Of a DNA stretch of 13,777 nucleotides, positions 1 to 6,121 are shown in pieces. The position numbers were made by a program, and so were the translations under genes. The first letter of the stretch is position 1; each line of letters opens with the position of its first letter. Origin of the DNA: DATLZB01 sp035574175. Its GTDB lineage: Bacteria > Pseudomonadota > Alphaproteobacteria > Rhizobiales > Hyphomicrobiaceae. The notes beneath the pieces were generated by a model. The model made no database searches, was not told the origin of the DNA, and saw only the letters and a list, made by a program, of their open reading frames with translations. Location of the stretch: assembly GCA_035574175.1 (NCBI GenBank), contig DATLZB010000218.1, positions 1-13,777 on the forward strand, written 5' to 3'.

Positions 1-1
1 G

Positions 2-751
2 GCCGAGAACGGCGAGCCACTGGCCATTCTTCCGGACGGGGTGCTCCAGCGCATGCGAGTGGCCTCAGCCAACGGCATTGCCGCCAAGTACATGGCGCGC
101 GAGGACGCCTCCCGAGTTGGACTACTGGGCTCTGGCTGGCAAGCCGGAACCCAGCTCATGGCCATCTGTGCGGTGCGCAGGATCGAACGCATCCGCTGCT
201 ACAGCCCGACCGCCGAGAACAGGATCAGGTTCGCCGCCGAGATGACGTCCCATCTCGGGGTCGAGGTCGAACCGGTGGCATCGGCCGAGGACGCCGTCGA
301 GGGCGCCGACGTCGTCATGTGCGCCACCAATTCCATCGACCCCGTCTATTTCGAGAGCTGGATCGTGCCGGGCGTACACATCTCCTCCATCAAGCGCCCC
401 GAGATCGAGCAGAGCGCATTGAAGCGTGCCGATCGGCTGGCGATCCACACCAACGAGACCAAGCCGCTCCACTTCACCACCCGCGATCTCGACGTGCCGG
501 AGACGGCGGAAGGCAAAGGCTGGCAGCTCGTCGATGACATCGACTTCACCAAGCTGCCGACTCTCCCCGACCTGGTGACCGGCCGCTATCGCGGCCGCAC
601 CAGGCCCGAGGACGTGACCGCCTTCATCAACAACATTGGCATGGGCTACCAGTTCGCGGCAGCCGGCGCCGTCGTCTATCGCAAGGCGCGGGAGCAGGGC
701 GTGGGCCACGAGCTCCCCACCGAGTGGTTTACCGAAGACGTGCACCCCTGA
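2..751 (+). CDS. Ornithine cyclodeaminase/mu-crystallin family protein, 5'-truncated by the window edge
   Basis: The reading frame is already open at base 2, so the GTG at 41 is an internal valine and the true start lies upstream. About 249 residues are visible against roughly 320-350 for the family, so about 80-100 N-terminal residues are missing. The visible part contains the Rossmann dinucleotide signature GSGWQA (about residues 45-50 of the visible part), preceded by a helix ending AAKYMARED that is typical of the family. Family members are NAD(P)-dependent cytosolic enzymes: ornithine cyclodeaminase (ornithine to proline plus ammonia), alanine dehydrogenase-like enzymes and ketimine reductases. 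The exact substrate cannot be read from this part. The gene converges on the Bug receptor gene at 758 with only 6 bp between the stop codons, and I saw no terminator hairpin in the gap. Family assignment is firm; substrate is unknown. Confidence 0.88.
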   Translation, partial: AENGEPLAILPDGVLQRMRVASANGIAAKYMAREDASRVGLLGSGWQAGTQLMAICAVRRIERIRCYSPTAENRIRFAAEMTSHLGVEVEPVASAEDAVEGADVVMCATNSIDPVYFESWIVPGVHISSIKRPEIEQSALKRADRLAIHTNETKPLHFTTRDLDVPETAEGKGWQLVDDIDFTKLPTLPDLVTGRYRGRTRPEDVTAFINNIGMGYQFAAAGAVVYRKAREQGVGHELPTEWFTEDVHP

Positions 752-757
752 TCCGGG

Positions 758-1792
758 TCACTTGGACTTGAGCAGCTTGCTGACCTTCTCGATCACCGGT
801 TTCGGTGTCTGGTACATTTTGGCGATCAGCTCGGCCAGATGCGCGCCGTCCAACGGCTCGAGGTCAAGCTTGTCTTTCTTGACGTCGGCGATAAACTCCG
901 GATCGCGCATGGTCTTGTCGAAGGCCTCGCGAAGCATTTTTACGCGCTCGGCGGGCATGTCCGGCGGCGCCACAAACGGGCGGCCGATGGCCTGCCCGCC
1001 ATAGAGGAACCGGATCGCCTGCCGCTCTTCTTCGTTGCGGGCAAAGTCGAGGATAAAGGGAACATCCTTGATTTCCGGGCTGGGCGCCGCCCCGCCTTGG
1101 AACAGCACGAGTACCTTTTTGGTCTCGATCCAGTCCGGCCGCTTGTCAATCACACTGTCGAGGCTCTCGCAGATGCCGTCGACCTCGCCGCGCTCCATCG
1201 CCAGGAACACGTCGGCCGAGGAGGGGAATCCGGAAACGAGTTTGAACTTCATGCCGAGCAGCGACTTGAGCGCCGTCGGATAGGTATGGGTACCGGTGCC
1301 TGGGCCGGTGTCGCCGAGGATCATCTCGGTGGTGAACAGGTCCTTCGCCGTCTTTACCTTCGACGTGTGGAAGGCGATGCACACGTTGGTCTCGGTCGTC
1401 GGCGTACCGAGCCAGGTGAGTTTGAGCGGGTCGAAGCGCGCCCCCTCCGCTCCCGTCAGCGGCCCGAGCGGCGCGTCGCGGGCGATGATCCCCATCACCG
1501 TGCCGTCCTTGGGCGCGACGTTGTAGATGTGATTGGCCGCGATGAAGCTGCCGGCGCCCGGCATGTTTTGCGGCACCACCTGCGGGTTTCCGGGCAAGTG
1601 TCGTCCGATATGCCTCGCCACCACGCGGCCCCACCGATCATAGCCGCCGCCCGGTCCGAAGCCGATGATCATCTGCACCGTCTTTCCGGCGAACGGCGCG
1701 CTCTGCTGTGCCGACAGCGGCGGCGAGCCGAGCGCCAGGACCGCAGCAAGGCACGCGGCACTCAACACAGGCAACATCGTTGGCTTTGGCAT
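758..1792 (-). CDS. Bug/TctC-family extracytoplasmic solute receptor (first of a tandem pair)
   Basis: A 344-residue tripartite tricarboxylate transporter receptor (Bug/TctC family), normally a periplasmic protein that captures carboxylates or similar small acids. Residues 1-28 form a Sec signal peptide with a basic start, a hydrophobic core and cleavage after PLSA. The mature protein has the family loop GFGPGGGYD at about 44-52 and the NMPGAGS motif further on. The frame is open back to an ATG at 1891, giving 377 residues. I chose the ATG at 1792 because AAGGAG lies 6 nt upstream and the signal peptide begins there. The 1891 start would bury the signal peptide behind 33 polar residues. Another Bug gene lies 98 bp upstream on the same strand, so the two probably share a transcript. 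No TctA or TctB membrane subunits are in the window. The ligand is unknown. Confidence 0.88.
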   Translation of the reverse strand: MPKPTMLPVLSAACLAAVLALGSPPLSAQQSAPFAGKTVQMIIGFGPGGGYDRWGRVVARHIGRHLPGNPQVVPQNMPGAGSFIAANHIYNVAPKDGTVMGIIARDAPLGPLTGAEGARFDPLKLTWLGTPTTETNVCIAFHTSKVKTAKDLFTTEMILGDTGPGTGTHTYPTALKSLLGMKFKLVSGFPSSADVFLAMERGEVDGICESLDSVIDKRPDWIETKKVLVLFQGGAAPSPEIKDVPFILDFARNEEERQAIRFLYGGQAIGRPFVAPPDMPAERVKMLREAFDKTMRDPEFIADVKKDKLDLEPLDGAHLAELIAKMYQTPKPVIEKVSKLLKSK

Positions 1793-1798
1793 CTCCGT

Positions 1799-1804
1799 CT
1801 CCTT
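1799..1804 (-). promoter_or_regulatory. Ribosome binding site that decides the start of the first Bug receptor
   Basis: AAGGAG on the minus strand, 6 nt before the ATG at 1792. It supports the internal start over the longer reading frame from 1891, which has no comparable site of its own but overlaps the stop codon of the upstream gene (TAATG). Confidence 0.7.
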
Positions 1805-1890
1805 GTTGAAGGCCCGTGCCCCTCGCCATCCATCGGCCGGCACGGGCTCGTTTGCAAGGTCTTCCCCAACGGCCGAGGCGGCCGTCGCCA

Positions 1891-2934
1891 TTATTTGTTA
1901 TCCTTGAGGAGGATCCCGACCACGCGCTGCTTCTGCTCAGGCGTCAGCTCGCTGATGACGCGGAGCACACCCTTGCGCGTTGACTCTGCATCGAGAAAGT
2001 CGATGTAACGCGACGTCTTTTCGCCTTCCGCTACGACCGCCGGATCGGTGAGCGTCTTCTTGACCACACCCTGCAGGAAGGCGAGCCTGGCCTTCGGCAC
2101 CTCGGGCGGCGTCACCAGGATGCGTCCGAGGTTCTCCACCGTGCTGCGATAGTCGAACAGCCACTGCTGATCGGCGTCGAGCTTGACCGCTTCGAAGATG
2201 GTAGGCAGGTCCTTGAAGAAGCGGGACCGCTCGCGTCCCATCGTGGCCACCGCCCGGGCCTGGTTCGATTTCACATAATTGTTGGCCGACGTGTCGGAGA
2301 CGTAGATCGCATCCATCTCGCCGCGCGCCACGGCCAATGCGGCATCGCTGCTACCTTTGTAGCCGAGCACGATCTTGCAGTTGAGCTTCAAGGCCTCGCA
2401 GGTGAAGGCGGCGCCGTCCGACAGTCCGTCCATGGGACCGCCGCCCGACCAGGAGATCTGCACCCCGGGCTTCATGGCATCCTGCGGTGTCTTGATCGGC
2501 GAGTTCGGCGTCACCAGCCACATCCAGGGCGAGGCGCTGACCGTGCCCAGGTGCCCGAACTTGCCGAGATCGAAGCGAACACCCGATTGCCCGGTGAGTT
2601 GCGCAAAGGCGGCGCCCGTGCCGTTGACGATCATGATGGTGAGCCCGTCCGGATCGGAGGTCGCAAGCCTCCCGAGCGCCGTGAGCCCGCCCGCGCCGGG
2701 CTGGTTCTCGACAACGACGGTTGCCCCGAGATGCTTAGCTAAGTGGGGGGCAAGCATGCGCGCATAGGCATCGTATCCGCCGCCGGGCCCGAACGGGACG
2801 ACGAATTTGACGGTCTTGTCCTTGAAGAAGGCGGCCTCGTTATCCTGCGCCGCCGCAGGCGTCACGCTCGCGGTTGCGCCTGCCGCCGCTGTCAGGCCGA
2901 GAAACACCAACGCGCGCAAAACTTTGCTGCCCAT
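1891..2934 (-). CDS. Bug/TctC-family extracytoplasmic solute receptor (second of a tandem pair)
   Basis: A 347-residue periplasmic receptor of the tripartite tricarboxylate transporter (Bug/TctC) family. Residues 1-29 are a signal peptide: MGSKVLRAL basic start, hydrophobic core, cleavage after TPAAA. The family loop VPFGPGGGYDAYARML spans about 46-61 and is followed by the ENQPGAGG motif. The start ATG at 2934 has GGGAGG about 7 nt upstream. It is the upstream member of the pair; its stop codon overlaps a possible ATG of the downstream frame (TAATG), but that gene more likely starts 98 bp further on. The two receptors share the fold and key loops but are clearly diverged, so they are paralogues rather than a recent duplication and may bind different acids. 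Such orphan receptors are common in Proteobacteria, where they are thought to use TctAB permeases encoded elsewhere. Confidence 0.9.
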   Translation of the reverse strand: MGSKVLRALVFLGLTAAAGATASVTPAAAQDNEAAFFKDKTVKFVVPFGPGGGYDAYARMLAPHLAKHLGATVVVENQPGAGGLTALGRLATSDPDGLTIMIVNGTGAAFAQLTGQSGVRFDLGKFGHLGTVSASPWMWLVTPNSPIKTPQDAMKPGVQISWSGGGPMDGLSDGAAFTCEALKLNCKIVLGYKGSSDAALAVARGEMDAIYVSDTSANNYVKSNQARAVATMGRERSRFFKDLPTIFEAVKLDADQQWLFDYRSTVENLGRILVTPPEVPKARLAFLQGVVKKTLTDPAVVAEGEKTSRYIDFLDAESTRKGVLRVISELTPEQKQRVVGILLKDNK

Positions 2935-3025
2935 CCCGAGCCTCCCTTTTGCCGGTCTTCTTGGTGCGCCAACTTAGTCGGCTTTGACGGCCCCGAACAA
3001 GGGCCTAATGGTCATTCCGCTGGCA

Positions 3026-4138
3026 TCACCGGACGGACGTGAGCCCCATCTGCCGCTTGGCCTCTTCGCGCAGAAGATCGATCGGGATGAGCTTGCCTTC
3101 CGCCTCGAAGTGCCAGTAGGTCCACCCGTTGCACGCCGCCTTGCCCTGCATCTCCGCGCCGAGACGGTGGATGGAGCCCTGCCGCCCCGCTGCTGCAAGC
3201 GTGCCGTCTGCGCGCACCTCGGCCCGGATCTGGCCCCGCTCGTCGTAGAGCGGCGAACCCGGCTCCAGCATTCCGAGCTCGATGATCGTGCCGAACGGCA
3301 CGCGAGGCTCTTGGCGTTTGGAGCGCGCCGTCTCGAGCGCGGACGGCGGCAAGGTGCGAACTCGCCCGATACGCTGCTCGGCCTGCTTGGCGTATTGGGC
3401 ATCGCGCTCGATGCCGATCCATTTCCGCCCGAGCCGCTTGGCGACCGCGCCGGTTGTGCCGGTCCCGAAGAAGGGATCGAGCACGACGTCGCCGGGGTTC
3501 GTGGACGCGAGCAGGACGCGATGGAGCAACGCCTCGGGTTTTTGTGTGGGATGAGCCTTGCGTCCGTTCGCGTCGCGCAGCCGTTCGGGACCGGAGCAGA
3601 TTGGGATCAGCCAGTCCGAGCGCATCTGCAAATCGTCGTTGAAGGCCTTCATCGCCTCGTAGTTGAACGTAACCTTCGACTTCTGATCGCGTCCGGCCCA
3701 GATCAACGTCTCATGCGCGTTGGTGAAGCGTTTGCCGCGGAAGTTCGGCATCGGATTGGTCTTGCGCCAGATGATGTCGTTCTGGATCCAGAACCCGAGG
3801 TCCTGCAAAGCGACGCCGAGGCGAAAGATGTTATGGTAGGAACCGATCACCCAGATGGCGCCATCCGGCTTGAGGATGCGCCGGCACTGGCCGAGCCAGG
3901 ACCGTGTGAAGCGGTCGTACTCCTCAAAGCTTGAGAACTTGTCCCACTCGTCATCCACGCCGTCGACCACCGTGTTGTTGGGCCGCAGCAGATCGCCATC
4001 GAGCTGAAGGTTGTAGGGAGGGTCGGCGAAAACGAGGTCGACGCTTTCGGCGGGCAGCTTGGCGAGCTCCTCCATCGAGCAGCCGACCAAAACCCTGTTG
4101 AGGGGCAACGAGGCAGGCATACGCCGTACGACACGCAT
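3026..4138 (-). CDS. ccrM: CcrM-type DNA adenine-N6 methyltransferase (GANTC)
   Basis: A cell-cycle-regulated DNA methyltransferase that transfers a methyl group from S-adenosylmethionine to adenine N6 in GANTC. Numbered from the ATG at 4138 (370 aa), the catalytic motif DPPY is at 39-42 and the SAM-binding motif DPFFGTGTTG at 221-230. This order (IV before I) marks the beta class. Stretches such as VIGSYHNIFR, NPMPNF, ANGRKAHPTQKPEALL and RVPFGTI closely resemble Caulobacter CcrM as I remember it. The C-terminal 90 residues form the extra CcrM domain, ending near CNGWTYWHF, so the protein is complete. The frame extends to a TTG at 4147; I prefer the ATG at 4138, with a weak GGAAG 9 nt upstream. 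The gene is a solitary methyltransferase with no restriction partner nearby. In Caulobacter it re-methylates the chromosome late in the cell cycle and affects CtrA- and GcrA-dependent transcription. Confidence 0.96.
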   Translation of the reverse strand: MRVVRRMPASLPLNRVLVGCSMEELAKLPAESVDLVFADPPYNLQLDGDLLRPNNTVVDGVDDEWDKFSSFEEYDRFTRSWLGQCRRILKPDGAIWVIGSYHNIFRLGVALQDLGFWIQNDIIWRKTNPMPNFRGKRFTNAHETLIWAGRDQKSKVTFNYEAMKAFNDDLQMRSDWLIPICSGPERLRDANGRKAHPTQKPEALLHRVLLASTNPGDVVLDPFFGTGTTGAVAKRLGRKWIGIERDAQYAKQAEQRIGRVRTLPPSALETARSKRQEPRVPFGTIIELGMLEPGSPLYDERGQIRAEVRADGTLAAAGRQGSIHRLGAEMQGKAACNGWTYWHFEAEGKLIPIDLLREEAKRQMGLTSVR

Positions 4139-4412
4139 GGGACGCAACTTCCGTTACACGCGAAAGACGCAGGATAAGGATCGGGAAAGGGCCGCTCCGG
4201 CAAGGGAGCCGGTCGGCGTCGGCAACTCTAAACGATTTAGCGGCGGCAGGCGTTAATGGGGCGCTGTACCAGCAACTCGTCATGCCGGAGCAGTGGCGCC
4301 CCGAGCGTTTTACCCGGGTCGCGGTATTTTTTTTGCCTGCCGGGTGCAACCACGTTCGCCGTATGCCGTTGAGCCTTCGGCACGGTGCTGAGACAAGGGA
4401 GAACGTGGCTCC
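4139..4412. promoter_or_regulatory. Divergent intergenic region between ccrM and a small membrane protein gene
   Basis: 274 bp that must carry the ccrM promoter (-) and the start signals for the small gene at 4413 (+). It contains a perfect palindrome with 5-bp arms, CTAAA-CGA-TTTAG, at 4228-4240, and a run of eight T on the plus strand at 4327-4334. I found no GANTC site and no clear TTAA-N7-TTAA CtrA box. Open frames crossing this stretch on both strands have no recognisable protein features and are not called. Confidence 0.4.
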
Positions 4413-4592
4413 ATGTCGCAGGAGCAGCATGAAGAGCATGATGAGCGCCACAGCATTCCACCGACCAGAGCACGCCAGGGCGTGACCGGGCACCATGTCA
4501 TCGTGGTCCTCGCGGTTTCCTTGCTGCTTGCGGCGCTCGTTGGCTCCCTGCTCTACGGATGGTTTGCGACGACTACGCCGGGCGCCGGGTAA
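4413..4592 (+). CDS. Small single-pass membrane protein, 59 aa, function unknown
   Basis: A short frame beginning MSQEQHEEHDERHS and ending at the TAA at 4590-4592. Residues 1-26 are polar and charged with several His/Glu residues. Residues 27-51 form one strongly hydrophobic helix (VIVVLAVSLLLAALVGSLLYGWF), and a short Thr/Pro/Gly tail follows. A GGGAG ribosome site lies about 11 nt before the ATG, slightly far. The layout of a charged head, an RQGVTGHHV-like junction and one membrane span resembles small uncharacterised proteins I associate with Rhizobiales genomes. That is recollection, not a search result. The predicted topology is an N-terminal cytosolic head with a membrane anchor. It is divergent from ccrM and converges on the cyclase gene, 12 bp from its stop codon. 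The clean polar-then-hydrophobic pattern is unlikely by chance and supports a real gene. Confidence 0.68.
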   Translation: MSQEQHEEHDERHSIPPTRARQGVTGHHVIVVLAVSLLLAALVGSLLYGWFATTTPGAG

Positions 4593-4615
4593 AAGCGTTG
4601 CCGTTCAGGCAACGC
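4591..4615 (-). terminator. Intrinsic terminator of the kinase-cyclase operon
   Basis: On the minus strand a perfect 8-bp stem GCGTTGCC/GGCAACGC with a 5-nt loop is followed at once by TTTTA. The loop contains the TGA stop codon of the cyclase gene (4605-4607), so the coding sequence runs into the hairpin. On the plus strand the same hairpin follows the small membrane protein gene but has no T-run after it, so termination there would be weak. Confidence 0.72.
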
Positions 4616-5750
4616 ACGCGAGCAGGCGATGGCAGACGACCGGCTGGCGCAGGCCCTTGAGCGGCAACTCCCCGAGCGGTTCCGTTTCGATCGCCGACCC
4701 CGCCAGACTGGCCACGCGCTGCGTGATCAGGATCTCGCCGTTTTTCGCTTCCCCGCACAGGCGGGCCGCCTGGTTCACCACCGTTCCAATGGCCGTGTAA
4801 TCGAGCCGTCCGTCGAAGCCGATCCGGCCTATGGTGGCAAATCCGTGCGCGATGCCGACACCGAATCCGAGCTGATGGCCGCTCGCTTGCCACCTTGAGC
4901 AGAGGCCGCCGACGGCCTCGCGCAGCTCCACTGCGAGGTGCAAGCCTTGTCGCACCGGATCGGGGCATGGGATAGGGTCGTTGAACAGCACCATCAGGCC
5001 GTCACCCATGAACCGCTCGAGCGTTCCGCCGCGCTTGTCGATCAGGGGGCCGGCGACGGCGTGGTACTCTGCGAGCACGGCCATCACCTCCTCCGGTTCG
5101 GCTACCTCCGCAAATGCGGTAAAGCCTCTGAGATCGCAGAAGGCAACCGTCACCTCGCGCCGGTGGCTGTCGAGCATCTTCTCGTCGCCCGAGGCCATCA
5201 CAAGCTCGGCAACCTGCCGCGGCAGGAAGCGGCGCAGACGCCCCATGCGGTCGAGCTCGGCCACCTGCGCGGCAACCCGTGCCTCGAGCGTGCGGTTGAG
5301 CTCGGAAAGCTCCGCCGCGTGGAGCGCAAGTTGTTTGGACTGGGCCTCTACCGTATCGTGCAGGCCCTTGACGCGGAGCAGCGACCTGACCCGCGCTACG
5401 AGCGAGGCCTGATCCACCGGCTTAGTGAGGTATTCGTCGCCCCCAGCCTCGAGCCCTGCCACGACATCCTTCACATCCGCTTTCGCGGTCACCAGCACAA
5501 TGGGCATGAACGGCAGCGAGGGGTCGGTCTTGATGCGCCGAGCCACCTCCAATCCGTCCAGCTTGGGCATCATCACGTCGAGCAGAATGAGGTCCGGCAG
5601 CTCGGCTCGGGCACGCTCGAGCGCGACTACCCCGTCGCCAGCGGTTGTGACCGCATAGCCTTGCGAGGTAAGGCGGGTCTTGAGGATGTCGGCGTTGGCC
5701 TCGTTGTCGTCGGCGACCAGGATCAGGGGCGGATCGCGCATGAAAGTCAC
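4605..5750 (-). CDS. Response regulator fused to a class III adenylate/guanylate cyclase
   Basis: A 381-residue cytosolic fusion. Residues 8-125 are a receiver with acidic pair D14/D15, phosphoacceptor D58 (LILLDVMMP), T88 and K110. Residues 133-172 are heptad-like and charged, a probable coiled coil that could pair two cyclase domains. Residues about 197-376 are a class III nucleotidyl cyclase with metal-binding aspartates D206 (FCDLRGFT) and D250 (FMGDG) and the transition-state pair N326/R330 (NQAAR). It should make cAMP or cGMP from ATP or GTP as a homodimer, gated by phosphorylation. The base-selecting lysine position (4 before D250) is Arg246 and the partner position is Thr319, so purine choice is not certain. 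The start is a GTG overlapping the upstream receiver's stop (GTGA), implying translational coupling; an ATG three codons later is an alternative. It is the last gene of the operon. Confidence 0.93.
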   Translation of the reverse strand: MTFMRDPPLILVADDNEANADILKTRLTSQGYAVTTAGDGVVALERARAELPDLILLDVMMPKLDGLEVARRIKTDPSLPFMPIVLVTAKADVKDVVAGLEAGGDEYLTKPVDQASLVARVRSLLRVKGLHDTVEAQSKQLALHAAELSELNRTLEARVAAQVAELDRMGRLRRFLPRQVAELVMASGDEKMLDSHRREVTVAFCDLRGFTAFAEVAEPEEVMAVLAEYHAVAGPLIDKRGGTLERFMGDGLMVLFNDPIPCPDPVRQGLHLAVELREAVGGLCSRWQASGHQLGFGVGIAHGFATIGRIGFDGRLDYTAIGTVVNQAARLCGEAKNGEILITQRVASLAGSAIETEPLGELPLKGLRQPVVCHRLLACVA

Positions 5751-6121
5751 CCGCTATCCGGCAGGAATTCGCGCATTTTGGCGAGCAGTTGCCGAGGACT
5801 GAAAGGCTTCGTCACGTAATCGTCGCAGCCGGCGGCACGCGCCTTGGCCTCGTCGCCTGAAAGCGCGTAGGAGGTGACCGCGATGATGGGAATGGCGCGC
5901 AGGGCGGGATTGGTCTTGATCCTGCGGGTTGCTTCATAGCCGTCGATCTCGGGCAGTTGGATGTCCATGAGGATGAGGTCAGGCCGCTCCCGCTCGGCTG
6001 CGGCCACGCCGTCGGCCCCGCTCACCGCCTCGAGATAGACGTAACCGGCCGCTGCGAGCAGGTCGCGCAGAATGGCGCGGTTGTCCTCCTGGTCCTCGAC
6101 CACGAGAATGCGCTTGGTCAC
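5747..6121 (-). CDS. Single-domain response regulator, DivK-like
   Basis: A 124-residue stand-alone receiver with no output domain. It carries the acidic pocket E9/D10, phosphoacceptor D53 (LILMDIQLPEIDG), T83 (AVTSYA) and K105 (VTKPF), so all catalytic residues are present. The LMDIQLPEIDGYE stretch and the compact length resemble DivK, which in alphaproteobacteria relays signals between kinases. Here the gene sits between a histidine kinase and a receiver-cyclase, so it may instead be a phosphate shuttle or sink for this kinase. The start is a GTG overlapping the kinase stop codon (GTGA), with GAGAGG about 7 nt upstream. Its own TGA overlaps the next GTG. It is therefore probably not the cell-cycle DivK itself, which is usually encoded elsewhere, though that cannot be excluded from this window. 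Confidence 0.93.
   Translation of the reverse strand: MTKRILVVEDQEDNRAILRDLLAAAGYVYLEAVSGADGVAAAERERPDLILMDIQLPEIDGYEATRRIKTNPALRAIPIIAVTSYALSGDEAKARAAGCDDYVTKPFSPRQLLAKMREFLPDSG

Noticed and set aside
41..751. GTG at 41 as the start of the ornithine cyclodeaminase-family gene
   Set aside because: The frame is open to the window edge, and the upstream codons continue the protein in a family-consistent way.
839..2008. Long plus-strand frame (389 codons) opposite the Bug receptor genes
   Set aside because: Arg/His/Gly-rich translation with no motif, antisense to two well-supported genes; typical shadow in high-GC DNA.
2980..3010. Possible terminator after ccrM (GGCCC/GGGCC, 7-nt loop)
   Set aside because: Only a 5-bp stem with no T-run; expected by chance in DNA this GC-rich.
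4282..4485. Plus-strand 67-codon frame overlapping the small membrane protein gene
   Set aside because: Composition is unstructured and it overlaps the better-supported frame starting at 4413.
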